64,000 bases of DNA, taken from contig JBBKWF010000008.1 of assembly GCA_037968815.1 (NCBI GenBank), forward strand, positions 186,001 to 250,000, written 5' to 3'. Below, in pieces: positions 42,685-53,914 of the stretch. Position 1 is the stretch's first letter. Each line of letters begins with the position of its first letter. Origin of the DNA: Pseudopedobacter sp037968815. GTDB lineage: Bacteria; Bacteroidota; Bacteroidia; Sphingobacteriales; Sphingobacteriaceae. The position numbers and the translations under genes are program-made. The notes below the pieces were generated by a model. That model did no database searches. It saw nothing but the letters and a program-made list of their open reading frames with translations, and was not told the origin of the DNA.

Positions 42685-44313
42685 ATGGAAAATAAAAAAC
42701 AGGCATACTTGGTATGTAGCGGTGATTTACGCGAGTCAGCAAATTTAAGTTGCTGGGCAGCACAGTCAGAAATGGAAAGTCTTTTGGCTAAATCCTTTGA
42801 AGCAAAAGGTTGGGACATAAAAAGAGCTCATCCATATGATGAACAAAAAAAACATGGCTTTATAGATTCTCAGCGAATGGGAATCGAAGTTTTTAAAAGC
42901 ATCCCTGCAAATGCACCTCTTATAGTTGCTGAAAGTGTTTGGCAGTATAGCCACCATGTTTTGGCAGGTTTAACCACCCATAAAGGCCCTATTTTAGTAG
43001 TAGCTAACTGGAGCGGACAGTTTCCTGGTTTGGTGGGAGCACTTAACCTTACCGGATCGCTTACTAAAGCTAATGTAGATTATAGCTTTTTATGGAGCGA
43101 GGATTTTACAGATCAGTTTTTTAACGAAGGTTTAGACGAGTGGGTGAAATCAGGAAAGATTAACCATAAGGAGAACCATGTAACGTCAATTGACAAGGTG
43201 AAACTTCCGTCAGAAGACGAAAATAAAGGTAGAGCATTTGGAAAAAAACTGCGTGATGACAAAGCTATCATGGGTGTTTTTGACGAAGGTTGTATGGGAA
43301 TGTTCAATGCAATTGTACCAGATGATTTGTTACATGCTACGGGTATTTTTAAAGAGCGTCTTAGTCAAGCAACACTTTATGCAAAAATGCTTGAGGTAAA
43401 AGACGAAGAAGCAGAAAAAATATTAAAATGGCTCTTGGATAAACAAATGAAGTTTGACTGGGGTACAGATGAAGCAACGGAGCTTACTAGAAGCCAAACA
43501 CTAACTCAATGTAAAATGTACATTGCTGCATTGCGTTTGGCCGATGAGTTTGGTTGCGATACTATAGGTATACAATATCAACAAGGATTAAAAGATCTTG
43601 CTCCTGCGAGCGATTTAGTTGAAGGTCTTTTAAATAATCAAGAGCGTCCACCCGCTTTTTCAGAAAAAGGAAAAGAACTTTTTGCAGGTGAAGCATTGCC
43701 TCACTTTAACGAAGTTGATGAGTGTGCCGGTATTGATGCGCTTTTAACCTACAAGCTTTGGAAAGAGCTAGGTATGCGTGGTGATAATACTTTACATGAT
43801 TTACGCTGGGGACAACATTATAAAGGAAACGGAATAGATGATTTTGTTTGGGTTTTCTTAATTTCAGGAGCAGTACCTGCTTCACATTTTGCCAAAGGTT
43901 ATCAAGAAGCTGATAGTGTGCGCCAACCACCAATGTTTTTTAGAATGGGTGGCGGTACTTTAAGAGGCATAAGCAAGCCAGGAAGTATTGTTTGGAGTAG
44001 AATTTATATTAAAGATAAGCAACTACATTGTGATTTAGGAGTAGGTAAAGCAGTAGAATTACCAGCAGAAGAAACACAGAGACGTTGGGAACTTACTAGT
44101 CCTCAATGGCCAATTATGCATGCAACTTTAGATGGTGTTTCTAGGGATCAAATGATGGGAAGGCATAAAGCTAACCATATCCACGTTGTATATACTGATG
44201 ACGAGGCATCTGCACATAAAGCTTGCCGTATAAAAGCAGCAGCTTTGGCAGAACTAGGTATTACTGTACATTTCTGTGGAAACGTAGATTATGAAGGAAA
44301 ACAATTTGCTTAA
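42685..44313 (+). CDS. L-fucose/L-arabinose isomerase-fold sugar isomerase
   Basis: 542 residues, cytoplasmic. It resembles the fucose isomerase family in overall plan rather than E. coli AraA: FDEGCMGMFNAIVPDDLLHATGIFKER corresponds to the FucI MGI-IVD region, and the C-terminal half contains a metal-site-like segment with conserved Glu/Asp and His residues (HFNEVDECAGIDALLTY, HDLRWGQHY, MMGRHKANHIHVVY). The family interconverts aldoses and ketoses (L-fucose, D-arabinose, L-arabinose and relatives) using Mn2+. Pairing with a ribulokinase three bases downstream suggests that it makes L-ribulose (or D-ribulose) from arabinose. No aldolase of the fucose pathway is present here. Substrate is therefore inferred from context. 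Confidence 0.75.
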   Translation: MENKKQAYLVCSGDLRESANLSCWAAQSEMESLLAKSFEAKGWDIKRAHPYDEQKKHGFIDSQRMGIEVFKSIPANAPLIVAESVWQYSHHVLAGLTTHKGPILVVANWSGQFPGLVGALNLTGSLTKANVDYSFLWSEDFTDQFFNEGLDEWVKSGKINHKENHVTSIDKVKLPSEDENKGRAFGKKLRDDKAIMGVFDEGCMGMFNAIVPDDLLHATGIFKERLSQATLYAKMLEVKDEEAEKILKWLLDKQMKFDWGTDEATELTRSQTLTQCKMYIAALRLADEFGCDTIGIQYQQGLKDLAPASDLVEGLLNNQERPPAFSEKGKELFAGEALPHFNEVDECAGIDALLTYKLWKELGMRGDNTLHDLRWGQHYKGNGIDDFVWVFLISGAVPASHFAKGYQEADSVRQPPMFFRMGGGTLRGISKPGSIVWSRIYIKDKQLHCDLGVGKAVELPAEETQRRWELTSPQWPIMHATLDGVSRDQMMGRHKANHIHVVYTDDEASAHKACRIKAAALAELGITVHFCGNVDYEGKQFA

Positions 44314-44316
44314 TAA

Positions 44317-45987
<1,671 letters not shown>

Positions 45988-46016
45988 TTTAGTTTTTAGG
46001 GCTTTAGCTCGATTTA

Positions 46017-46056
46017 GAACGACTGGTTTAAGATTTTAAGCCAGTCGTTTTCGTTT
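46017..46056 (+). terminator. Terminator after araB
   Basis: AACGACTGGTTTAAG pairs with TTTAAGCCAGTCGTT (one G-T pair) and is followed by TTCGTTT. It lies about 60 bases after the stop codon. Confidence 0.8.
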
Positions 46057-46385
46057 AATTAATAATCTAAATATCAAGGAAATCTCTTTTAAATTATAAT
46101 ATAATTCCGATTCAGTATATTTAACAAAACAGGGGAGCAACAGAATTCTAAGCAAATCTTAACTCTATAGCTCTCACCACTTCCCATCTACTTTCAGTTA
46201 GCTTCAGTTCTGCGAATTCGAGAAGCTACAACCTGATCAACACCTTCTTCAATATTTGAGTTACAAACAAGTTTAGGTAAAGCTGTGATCTTCATCATCC
46301 TTAATGTTTTATATTTTACTTAAATTTGGATTGAAGGGGAAACCTTAAAGTATCCAACTTCACTCATCTCGTTCATTAAACCAAT
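46057..46385. other. Intergenic region between araB and the L,D-transpeptidase gene
   Basis: About 330 bases. On the minus strand a 34-codon open frame (46194-46298, MMKITALPKLVC at the start and ASRIRRTEAN at the end) looks coding-like but has no recognised relative. It may be a relic. A promoter core for the downstream gene lies at 46321. Confidence 0.4.
46321..46328 (+). promoter_or_regulatory. Candidate -7 promoter element before the L,D-transpeptidase gene
   Basis: TAAATTTG matches TAnnTTTG, 57 bases before the start codon. No clear TTG lies at the -33 position, so support is partial. Confidence 0.35.
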
Positions 46386-48002
46386 ATGAAGAACCAAGCC
46401 ATTCGCTTTATACTTATTTTTTTATGTAGCACATTTTTCTTGCTTAGCTGTAGGCAGCCTGTTGTAAATGAATCATCGGCACAAGATTTACAGGAAAATT
46501 GGGACCAAAGTATAAAAGGAAGCTTTAGCGAGCAGGAAGAGCTTACTTTCGATAGTATAGAGGTTGATTCCTTTTTTAAAAGTTATCCGCTTATTGAAGA
46601 AGTGAAGCAGGATGTTTACACTTTCTACAAGAGTAGGGACTATTCTTATGCTTGGTATGAGAGCGGAAAAACGATAGAACAAGCCGGTAACTTGTATAAT
46701 AGAATCATCAACTTGGATGATGAAGGGGTTTATCAGACTATTCCTTACCGCAAGGATCTGGATTCTTTGTTTTATGGAGTTAGCGTAGGCAAGAAACCAA
46801 ATGTTTTATTGGAACTTATGCTCACTGCTCAATATTTTGCTTTCTCAAAACTCAGTTGGGAAGGGATGGATCAATCGGTCAGTAAATCATTGAAATGGCA
46901 TGTCCCACGCAAAAAAGTCAATTATGAGCAGTACCTGGATAGCCTCTTGAGAAACAAAGATAGCAAGGCCGAAGAGCCTGTTTATCGCCAATACAGTTTA
47001 TTGAAAAGTTATTTAAGAAAGTACAAAGCGTTAGAGCAGTCAACTGATTGGAGTAAAATAATCAGTAAATCAACTCTAAATTTAGGAGATACCTCTCTGC
47101 TTATTACAAAGGTTAGACAGCGCCTTTATATGTTAGGGGATTATGAAGGAGATACCACTAATACTGTTTTTAATACAGAGCTTTACCATGCGCTTCAGGG
47201 TTTTCAAAGCAGAAATGGTTTAAGTGTTGATGGGAAATTAGGTCCAGAGACTATAGCCACCTTAAATATCCCTTTAAAAAGAAGAATCAGGCAAATTATA
47301 GTGAACATGGAAAGAAGCAGGTGGCTACCTGTGTCTTCTGATAGTGATGTGCTTGCGGTTAATATTCCAGAATACAAACTTCATGTTTATCATGCCGATA
47401 GTCTGCTGTGGAGTTGTAACGTAGTAGTGGGCAAAACAAACCATCCAACGACTATATTTTACGGAGAGGTAAAGTACGTAGTATTTAGCCCGTACTGGAA
47501 TGTGCCGGAAAGTATTGTTAGAAATGAAATATTTCCGCAAATCAAAAAGAACCCTAACTATATAGACTCTCATAATATGGAGATTACCGGTTATAGGAAC
47601 GGTTATCCCATTGTTAGGCAAAAACCTGGTCCCAACAATTCTTTAGGTTTAGTAAAATTCCTTTTTCCAAATAGTTACAATACCTATTTGCATGATACTC
47701 CAGCGAAATCATTGTTTGGGGAAACATCAAGAGCCTTTAGTCATGGATGTATCCGAGTGGAAGAACCGGTTAAGCTTGCCAATTTCTTACTTCGAAACCG
47801 AGAGGAGTGGACATCAGAAAAGATAAATACGGCGATGAAAGGCGGAAAAGAGACCTATGTGACTCTAAAAGATAAAGTACCGGTATTCATTGCTTACTTT
47901 ACTGCTTTTGTGGCTCAAGATCAAAAGCTAAATTTCAGGAAAGATATTTATAATTTGGATGATGATTTAGCGGATATGATTTTAGAAGATAAAAAGAATT
48001 AG
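46386..48002 (+). CDS. L,D-transpeptidase lipoprotein with peptidoglycan-binding domain
   Basis: 538 residues. The leader ends LLSCR (lipid-bearing Cys near 22), so it should be membrane-anchored in the periplasm. A helical N-terminal scaffold (about 60-200) is followed by a PG_binding_1 domain (about 225-300: KVRQRLYMLGDYEGD, LQGFQSRNGLSVDGKLGPETIATLN). The YkuD catalytic domain follows (about 310-500) with the active-site motif SHGCIRVEEP, where the nucleophile is Cys455 and His453 is nearby. The layout matches the YcbB/LdtD class, which makes 3-3 cross-links in peptidoglycan. It has its own promoter candidate and no operon partners. Confidence 0.9.
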   Translation: MKNQAIRFILIFLCSTFFLLSCRQPVVNESSAQDLQENWDQSIKGSFSEQEELTFDSIEVDSFFKSYPLIEEVKQDVYTFYKSRDYSYAWYESGKTIEQAGNLYNRIINLDDEGVYQTIPYRKDLDSLFYGVSVGKKPNVLLELMLTAQYFAFSKLSWEGMDQSVSKSLKWHVPRKKVNYEQYLDSLLRNKDSKAEEPVYRQYSLLKSYLRKYKALEQSTDWSKIISKSTLNLGDTSLLITKVRQRLYMLGDYEGDTTNTVFNTELYHALQGFQSRNGLSVDGKLGPETIATLNIPLKRRIRQIIVNMERSRWLPVSSDSDVLAVNIPEYKLHVYHADSLLWSCNVVVGKTNHPTTIFYGEVKYVVFSPYWNVPESIVRNEIFPQIKKNPNYIDSHNMEITGYRNGYPIVRQKPGPNNSLGLVKFLFPNSYNTYLHDTPAKSLFGETSRAFSHGCIRVEEPVKLANFLLRNREEWTSEKINTAMKGGKETYVTLKDKVPVFIAYFTAFVAQDQKLNFRKDIYNLDDDLADMILEDKKN

Positions 48003-48155
48003 CTATAAGTTATATTTAAAATTAGCCATCAAATAAATCCAGACCTCCCGTTTTGATACGTTGATGTTAAGTTAAAATATTTGAGTTTCATCACTCTTTA
48101 AGAAGTAAACAATTATAGTTACAGGTTAGATAGGCAATGCCGATTTCAAATTAAT

Positions 48156-50657
48156 ATGGAGTTAAATAACTTTGATATACAAGGATTGAGTGACGATGCC
48201 GTTGCTAAGGCCAGAACAAAACACGGTGCAAACCGCCTTTTTTTTAAAAAGGAAAATGGTTTTATTGATGCGCTGGTAAGTTTATCAAAAGAGCCCATGG
48301 TGATTTTGTTACTGGTAACCTCTTGTATTTATTTTATCAGCGGGCAGTTCGGAGACGGTATTTTTCTAGCATTTGCTATTGTTTTGGTAGCAGGAATCTC
48401 CTTATACCAAGACTCTAGAAGCAGAAATGCCTTAGAGAAACTGGAGGATTTTACACAGCCAAAGTGTAAGGTAATAAGAAACGGAGTTCTGTTAGAAATA
48501 AGAAGCGAAGATCTTGTGGTGGGAGACAGCTTGATGGTAGAAGAGGGGACTTCTATAACAGCTGATGGAGTTATTGTGCACTCTAACGACTTTTCTGTCA
48601 ATGAAAGTATCCTCACCGGCGAATCTTTGGCAGTTTACAAAGATAAATCATCTTCAGATAACTTCATTTTTCATGGTACATCAGTGGCGAGTGGACTTGC
48701 TATTGCAACTATAACCGCCATTGGCAACCAAACTCGCTTAGGGAAAATTGGCGAAAGCCTAGAGAAAATAACTAAAGGTAAAACACCACTTGAGCAACAG
48801 ATCAACAGTTTTGTAAAAAAGATGGTGATTGCAGGCGCAATTGTGTTTCTTATCGTTTGGGCAATTAATTACTCTCAGTCCCTCCATGTTTTAGATAGTT
48901 TACTTAAAGCACTTACGCTGGCCATGAGTATCCTTCCGGAAGAGATACCAGTAGCTTTTACCACTTTTATGGCATTAGGTTCTTGGCGTTTAATGAAAAT
49001 GGGGATTGTGGTTAAGCAAATGAAAACGGTTGAAACCTTGGGCAGCGCTTCTGTGATTTGTACTGATAAAACAGGAACCATCACTCAAAATAAAATGGAT
49101 TTGGCAAGGCTTTTTGTCTTGGAAACCAATCAGATTAAAAATACGGATGAATTAACATCGCCTGACCAAGAATTGATAAGAGTGGCAATGTGGGCCAGTG
49201 AACCCATTCCTTTTGACCCTATGGAGATTGCCTTGCATAAAGCTTATGAACAATCAGGTATAACCGACGAAAGGAAGGCTTATCAGATGATTCATGAGTA
49301 TCCTTTATCAGGAAAGCCACCTATGATGACTCATTTATTTGAGAATGAAAGTGGTGATAGAATTATTGCGACAAAAGGTGCTCCAGAAGCTATTATAGAA
49401 GTGAGTGCTTTAAATCAGGATGAGAAAAATCAAATAAAAGAAGCCCTCAAACAGTTAGCAAAACAAGGTTATCGTGTGCTTGGCGTGGCACAGTCTCTAT
49501 TTAAGGGCAATGATTTTCCTGCTACGCAACAAGAGTTTAAGTTTGTATTTAAGGGTTTGGTTGCCTTTTATGATCCTCCAAAGGAAAACATTAAAAAGGT
49601 ACTTCAGGATTTTTACCATGCTGGGATTGAGGTGAAAATAGTAACGGGTGACAATGCTTTAACTACTGCCGCTATAGCCAAGCAGATTGATTTTAGAAAT
49701 GCCGAACAGAGTATTGATGGTGAAGATCTGATGAAGCTGAACGAAGAGGAGTTAAGCAAGTGCGTAAAAGAGACCCGCATTTTTACCCGTATGTTTCCAG
49801 AGGCTAAGTTAAAAATCATCAATGCACTTAAAGCGCAAAACGAAATTGTTGCTATGACGGGGGATGGGGTTAATGATGGTCCTGCACTTAAAGCTGCACA
49901 TATTGGGATTGCCATGGGAAAAAAAGGGACTGAGATAGCTAAGCAAGCGGCCTCACTTATTTTAGTTGAAGATGATTTATCTAAAATGGTTGATGCAATT
50001 GCAATGGGCAGGCGTATTTATACTAACCTAAAGAAAGCAATTCAATATATTATCTCTATTCATATCCCTATTATACTCACCGTTTTTCTTCCTTTGGCTT
50101 TGGGATGGATATATCCGAATATTTTTTCTCCGGTGCATATTATCTTTCTAGAACTAATTATGGGGCCAACCTGTTCCATTATCTACGAAAATGAACCGAT
50201 GGAAAACAATACCATGTCGCAAAAACCTCGTCCATTTACTTCTTCATTCTTTAATTGGAAAGAGTTGTCCGTAAGTATAATTCAGGGGTTAGCTATTACC
50301 GCTGGAACCTTGTTTATTTACCAATATTCGGTTTATCAGTTGTTTAATGAAGCGCAAACAAGAACCATGGTTTTTACTGTTTTAATAGCGGCAAATATTG
50401 TTTTAACGCTGGTAAACCGCTCTTTTTATTATTCTGTATTTACCACAATCCGTTATAAAAACAATTTGCTCTTGTTTATGGTTACGCTTACGATAGCCAT
50501 TACAACGGCATTATTGTTCTTCCCGCCTTTTACAAGGTTCTTTGAGTTTGAAGCTCTTAATTTATCTCAGTTATTGATTTGTATTGGGGTAGGGTTTTTA
50601 TCTGTTATCTGGTTTGAGTTGACGAAGATTAAAATTGTTAATGGTACTGGGCGATAA
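48156..50657 (+). CDS. P-type cation-transporting ATPase (P2-like)
   Basis: 833 residues. Cation_ATPase_N (about 8-60, DAVAKARTKHGANRL), actuator domain with the TGES loop (ESILTGESLAVYKDK), phosphorylation motif CTDKTGTIT (Asp304), nucleotide-binding domain (KGAPEAIIE), hinge GDGVNDGPALKAAHIGIAMG, and a C-terminal membrane domain ending near 825. The domain plan resembles Ca2+-type P2 pumps. The fourth membrane helix reads ILPEEIPVAF near 258-268 instead of the PEGLP of typical Ca2+ pumps, so ion specificity is uncertain. It stands alone. Confidence 0.85.
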   Translation: MELNNFDIQGLSDDAVAKARTKHGANRLFFKKENGFIDALVSLSKEPMVILLLVTSCIYFISGQFGDGIFLAFAIVLVAGISLYQDSRSRNALEKLEDFTQPKCKVIRNGVLLEIRSEDLVVGDSLMVEEGTSITADGVIVHSNDFSVNESILTGESLAVYKDKSSSDNFIFHGTSVASGLAIATITAIGNQTRLGKIGESLEKITKGKTPLEQQINSFVKKMVIAGAIVFLIVWAINYSQSLHVLDSLLKALTLAMSILPEEIPVAFTTFMALGSWRLMKMGIVVKQMKTVETLGSASVICTDKTGTITQNKMDLARLFVLETNQIKNTDELTSPDQELIRVAMWASEPIPFDPMEIALHKAYEQSGITDERKAYQMIHEYPLSGKPPMMTHLFENESGDRIIATKGAPEAIIEVSALNQDEKNQIKEALKQLAKQGYRVLGVAQSLFKGNDFPATQQEFKFVFKGLVAFYDPPKENIKKVLQDFYHAGIEVKIVTGDNALTTAAIAKQIDFRNAEQSIDGEDLMKLNEEELSKCVKETRIFTRMFPEAKLKIINALKAQNEIVAMTGDGVNDGPALKAAHIGIAMGKKGTEIAKQAASLILVEDDLSKMVDAIAMGRRIYTNLKKAIQYIISIHIPIILTVFLPLALGWIYPNIFSPVHIIFLELIMGPTCSIIYENEPMENNTMSQKPRPFTSSFFNWKELSVSIIQGLAITAGTLFIYQYSVYQLFNEAQTRTMVFTVLIAANIVLTLVNRSFYYSVFTTIRYKNNLLLFMVTLTIAITTALLFFPPFTRFFEFEALNLSQLLICIGVGFLSVIWFELTKIKIVNGTGR

Positions 50658-50734
50658 AGCAATAGAGGATCTTGGTGATAACCTTATAAACAAACCGGGG
50701 ACAAGCAGAAGATCTGTTGGGGAATTATAGATTT

Positions 50735-50778
50735 TAAAGTTTGGGAGGATTCTTTCTTAGATTCCTCCCAAACTTTTA
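50735..50778. terminator. Bidirectional terminator between the ATPase gene and rpoN
   Basis: AAAGTTTGGGAGGA (from 50736) pairs with TCCTCCCAAACTTT, with T-rich flanks on both sides. It lies between convergent genes. Confidence 0.85.
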
Positions 50779-50929
50779 TGGTTTTATTTTTTGAACTGTG
50801 CACATTTGTAAATTGTGCATTTTGAGTTCTAGTGGTTATAAAAACGATAGAAATATTAGCTAACTACTTAGCTTAAGTGAAATACGGTGACTTTATTTAA
50901 ACCGGTATAATATCCACAAATGTCCTAGC

Positions 50930-52402
50930 TTACAATTCTTTCCTTAACCTAGCCACCGGAATATCTAATTGTTCACGGTATTTAGCAACGGTTCTTCTAG
51001 CAATGTTGTAACCTTTTTCTCTTAATATTTCGGTTAGTTTTTCATCGGCTAAAGGTTTCAATTTGTCTTCTTTGCCAATACATTCCTCTAAAATCATTTT
51101 TACCTCTTTATTAGATACTTCTTCGCCACTATCTGTTTGTATGGCTTCAGAGAAAAAATATTTTAATAAAAATGTTCCAAATTCGGTTTGTACATATTTG
51201 GAGTTTGCCACCCTTGATACAGTTGAGATATCCATCCCAATACGGTCTGCAATATCTTTTAAGATCATTGGTTTTAAGTTTCGCTCATCACCATCAGACA
51301 AAAAGAAATCATACTGATAGTTCATAATTGCGTTCATGGTTTTAAGCAGAGTTTGTTGTCTTTGCTTAATCGCATCAATAAACCACTTTGCCGAATCCAG
51401 TTTTTGCTTTACAAACTGTACTGCTTCTTTTAGTTTTTTGTCTTTATCAGATGTTTTTTCATAATGCTGAAACATCTCTTGGTATGATTTGCTTACTCTT
51501 AATTCTGGTGCATTTTTAGAATTTAAAGTCAAGGTTAAAACGTCTTCATTCTTTGCGATATGAAAATCAGGAATAACCTGCATTTGTTTTACGTTTGAAG
51601 CTCCAGAGTCTCCAGGTTTCGGGTTAAGCTTTAATATCTCGCCAACAATATCTTTTAATTCATCAGAAGTGATATTTAAAGACTTTTCTAATTTATCATA
51701 ATGCTTTTTAGTGAACTCATCTAAATGATCTTCAACTACTGCTATTGCCTTTTTATTAAGAGGGTTACTGCTATCTTTTTTTCTTAGCTGAATTAATAAG
51801 CACTCTTGCAAATCTCTAGCTCCAATGCCGGCTGGGTCAAAAGCCTGAATTACTTTAAGCATATCTTCAACTTCATCCTCTTCTGCAAAAATATTTTGAG
51901 AGAAAGCCATATCATCAATTAAAGAGGGGATAGCTCGGCGTAAATAGCCATCATCATCCAAACTGCCTATTATTTGTTGGGCAATCATATACTCTTTGTC
52001 TTCAAGATTCACTAAGTCTAATTGTGCTTGTAAATTCTCGAAAAAAGTGTTTGTTACAGCGTAAGGGAGCTCTTTCTTCTCCTCATCATCATCGTTGTTG
52101 TCATATCTACTGCCGTAATCGTTAACGTTGTCGTCTTGTAAATAATCGTCTACATTAAATTCATCAGTATTTTCTTCCTGTCCTTCAGCTTTTGTATCAT
52201 CATCAGGGTCTTTGTCCGGATATTCCTCTACTGGGTCGTTCATGTCTGCTAGACTCAAATCTTCTAAAGCTGGGTTTTCCTCTAACTCTTCCTTGATTCG
52301 GGTGTCCAAAGCAACAGTTGGTACTTGCAACAGTTTGATGAACTGAATTTGCTGTGGAGAAAGTTTTTGTAAAAGTTTTTGTTGGAGGTTCTGTCTTAGC
52401 AT
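50930..52402 (-). CDS. rpoN: RNA polymerase sigma-54 factor
   Basis: 490 residues. Region I is the glutamine/leucine-rich opening LRQNLQQKLLQKLSPQQIQFIKLLQ. An acidic region II (about 55-105) precedes the core-binding domain, and the DNA-binding domain ends with the diagnostic RpoN box ARRTVAKYRE (468-477). Sigma-54 directs transcription from -24/-12 promoters with enhancer-binding activators. The gene has no neighbours in operon and is convergent with the ATPase gene. Confidence 0.95.
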   Translation of the reverse strand: MLRQNLQQKLLQKLSPQQIQFIKLLQVPTVALDTRIKEELEENPALEDLSLADMNDPVEEYPDKDPDDDTKAEGQEENTDEFNVDDYLQDDNVNDYGSRYDNNDDDEEKKELPYAVTNTFFENLQAQLDLVNLEDKEYMIAQQIIGSLDDDGYLRRAIPSLIDDMAFSQNIFAEEDEVEDMLKVIQAFDPAGIGARDLQECLLIQLRKKDSSNPLNKKAIAVVEDHLDEFTKKHYDKLEKSLNITSDELKDIVGEILKLNPKPGDSGASNVKQMQVIPDFHIAKNEDVLTLTLNSKNAPELRVSKSYQEMFQHYEKTSDKDKKLKEAVQFVKQKLDSAKWFIDAIKQRQQTLLKTMNAIMNYQYDFFLSDGDERNLKPMILKDIADRIGMDISTVSRVANSKYVQTEFGTFLLKYFFSEAIQTDSGEEVSNKEVKMILEECIGKEDKLKPLADEKLTEILREKGYNIARRTVAKYREQLDIPVARLRKEL

Positions 52403-52548
52403 AGGTAAAGGATTATTATCAAAGTTAAAAAAAGCTAGATATTCTGCCGTACAATTTTCAAACCAATTTTTTAAAAACGGTAAATATTATTTTTTTAATA
52501 TTATTTTTCGCAATTTTTATTAATTTAGAATTTTAATTAATAAAAACT

Positions 52549-52932
52549 ATGGGATTTGTAAAAGAATTTAAAGAATTTGCCGTTAAGGGCAACGTAGTTG
52601 ATTTAGCTATTGCGGTAGTAATTGGAGCTGCTTTTGGTAAAATTATCAACTCATTTATTAATGATATTGTAACACCTTTATTATTAAAGCCAGCTTTAGA
52701 TGCCGCTAATTTAAGCGACATTGAAGAGCTTACCATGTTTGGAACGGTAAAATACGGAAGCTTTTTATCTGCACTAATTAGTTTTATTATTGTTGCTTTA
52801 GTGTTGTTTATGATTATTAGAGGCATAAACTCAATGAAAAAGAAAGAAGCTGCGGCTCCGTCTGTTCCACCAGCACCAACTAAAGAAGAAGTATTACTAA
52901 CAGAAATTAGAGATTTATTAAAAAACAAGTAA
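52549..52932 (+). CDS. mscL: Large-conductance mechanosensitive channel
   Basis: 127 residues, the usual MscL size. N-terminal amphipathic helix (MGFVKEFKEFAVKGNVVDLA), first membrane helix AIAVVIGAAFGKIINSF with the pore-lining Gly-rich pattern, a loop, the second membrane helix ALISFIIVALVLFMIIRG and a C-terminal charged bundle. It acts as an osmotic safety valve in the inner membrane. It is divergent from rpoN and followed by the rpmH promoter. Confidence 0.95.
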   Translation: MGFVKEFKEFAVKGNVVDLAIAVVIGAAFGKIINSFINDIVTPLLLKPALDAANLSDIEELTMFGTVKYGSFLSALISFIIVALVLFMIIRGINSMKKKEAAAPSVPPAPTKEEVLLTEIRDLLKNK

Positions 52933-52976
52933 GTTTTTTGCACATTTTATTGTTGATTTATTTTTTTAGACAAACG

Positions 52977-53007
52977 TTGTTTTTCTAAAATAACAACCAT
53001 ATATTTG
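52977..53007 (+). promoter_or_regulatory. Bacteroidota-type promoter of rpmH
   Basis: TTG (52977-52979), 20 bases, TATATTTG (53000-53007), a perfect TAnnTTTG core, 39 bases before the rpmH start codon. This is the clearest vegetative promoter in the window. Confidence 0.75.
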
Positions 53008-53046
53008 CACTCTTGATTTTAAAAGAGAGATTTACAATATAACATC

Positions 53047-53205
53047 ATGAAAAGAACATTCCAACCTTCTCAAAGAAAAAGAAGAAATAAACACGGATTC
53101 AGAGAAAGAATGTCTACTGCTAACGGTAGAAGAGTATTAGCTTCTAGAAGAGCAAAAGGCAGAAAAAGACTAACTGTATCTGACGAACGTCGTCATAAAG
53201 CATAA
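53047..53205 (+). CDS. rpmH: 50S ribosomal protein L34
   Basis: 52 residues, very basic. MKRTFQPSQRKRRNKHGFRE followed by RMSTANGRRVLASRRAKGR and LTVSDERRHKA is the complete L34 sequence pattern. Followed by rnpA, the normal bacterial arrangement, with a small inverted repeat in the 68-base gap. Confidence 0.97.
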   Translation: MKRTFQPSQRKRRNKHGFRERMSTANGRRVLASRRAKGRKRLTVSDERRHKA

Positions 53206-53219
53206 TTTTACTTGCTTTT

Positions 53220-53242
53220 AATTATCAAAATATTTGATAATT
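53220..53242 (+). other. Inverted repeat between rpmH and rnpA
   Basis: AATTATCAAA and TTTGATAATT form 10-base perfect arms with a 3-base centre. No T-tract follows, so processing or attenuation between the ribosomal protein and RNase P protein messages is more likely than full termination. Confidence 0.5.
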
Positions 53243-53273
53243 AGCCGGTGTTTAAATCGTTTAAAAATCGGGG

Positions 53274-53675
53274 ATGGCAAATAAAATATACAATTTTCAA
53301 AAAGAAGAACGGTTATGTAGCAAAAAGCTTTTAGATGAGCTTTTTAAAAACGGTTCTTCTTTTTTGTTATACCCTTTTCGGGTTACTTGGTTACTTTCTC
53401 CAGAGTCTAACCAAAACTTTCCGGTGCAAGTAGTTATCGGTGTTCCCAAAAAAAGATTTAAGCATAGCGTTGACCGTAACTTAGTTAAAAGACGCGTTAA
53501 AGAAGCTTATCGCTTAAACAAAGAATCACTTCTTTACAGTAACCTTAATCAGCAAAACATTAAACTTGTTTTAGCTATTAATTATGTTGGCAAAGAGATT
53601 CACGATTCTAGTTTTATTGAGAAAAAACTTAAGCTAATGCTTCCGGAATGTTTAAAGCAGGTAACAAAATGCTAA
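53274..53675 (+). CDS. rnpA: Ribonuclease P protein component
   Basis: 133 residues. It binds the RNase P RNA and aids 5' maturation of tRNA precursors. Landmarks: early FQKEERLCSKKLLDELFKNG, the conserved basic motif KRFKHSVDRNLVKRRVKEAYR (RNR-type signature) in the middle, and a C-terminal helix. The ATG lies right after GGGG, a fair ribosome binding site for this phylum. Its 3' end overlaps the start of yidD. Confidence 0.95.
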   Translation: MANKIYNFQKEERLCSKKLLDELFKNGSSFLLYPFRVTWLLSPESNQNFPVQVVIGVPKKRFKHSVDRNLVKRRVKEAYRLNKESLLYSNLNQQNIKLVLAINYVGKEIHDSSFIEKKLKLMLPECLKQVTKC

Positions 53676-53902
53676 GTTTTATACAAAAGCTTATTGGGTT
53701 AGTTTTTTTACTGATTATTAAAATATACCAATATTTAATTTCCCCCCTTTTGGGTAGCTCTTGTAGGTTTACACCAACTTGCTCTCAGTACGGAATAGAA
53801 GCTATAAAAAAACACGGAGCATTTAAAGGTGGCTGGTTAACTATTAAAAGAATTGCTAGATGCCACCCTTGGGGCAGTCACGGTCATGATCCTGTTCCTT
53901 AA
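53669..53902 (+). CDS. yidD: Membrane protein insertion efficiency factor
   Basis: 77 residues from ATG 53669, whose ATG overlaps the rnpA stop (ATGCTAA); a start at 53648 inside rnpA is possible but unneeded. Membrane-associated helix (IKIYQYLISPLLGSSCRFTP), then the YidD core TCSQYGIEAIKKHGAFKGGW and RCHPWG with conserved cysteines. It assists YidC-dependent membrane insertion. Translational coupling with rnpA is likely. Confidence 0.93.
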   Translation: MLSFIQKLIGLVFLLIIKIYQYLISPLLGSSCRFTPTCSQYGIEAIKKHGAFKGGWLTIKRIARCHPWGSHGHDPVP

Positions 53903-53914
53903 TTAAATTTTATT

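Noticed and set aside
46194..46298. 34-codon open frame on the minus strand between araB and the L,D-transpeptidase gene
   Set aside because: It is short, has no recognised relative and no start-region signal. It is noted only as a possible relic.
53648..53668. Upstream start for yidD inside rnpA
   Set aside because: The ATG at 53669 overlaps the rnpA stop, gives the usual YidD length and begins right before the membrane helix.
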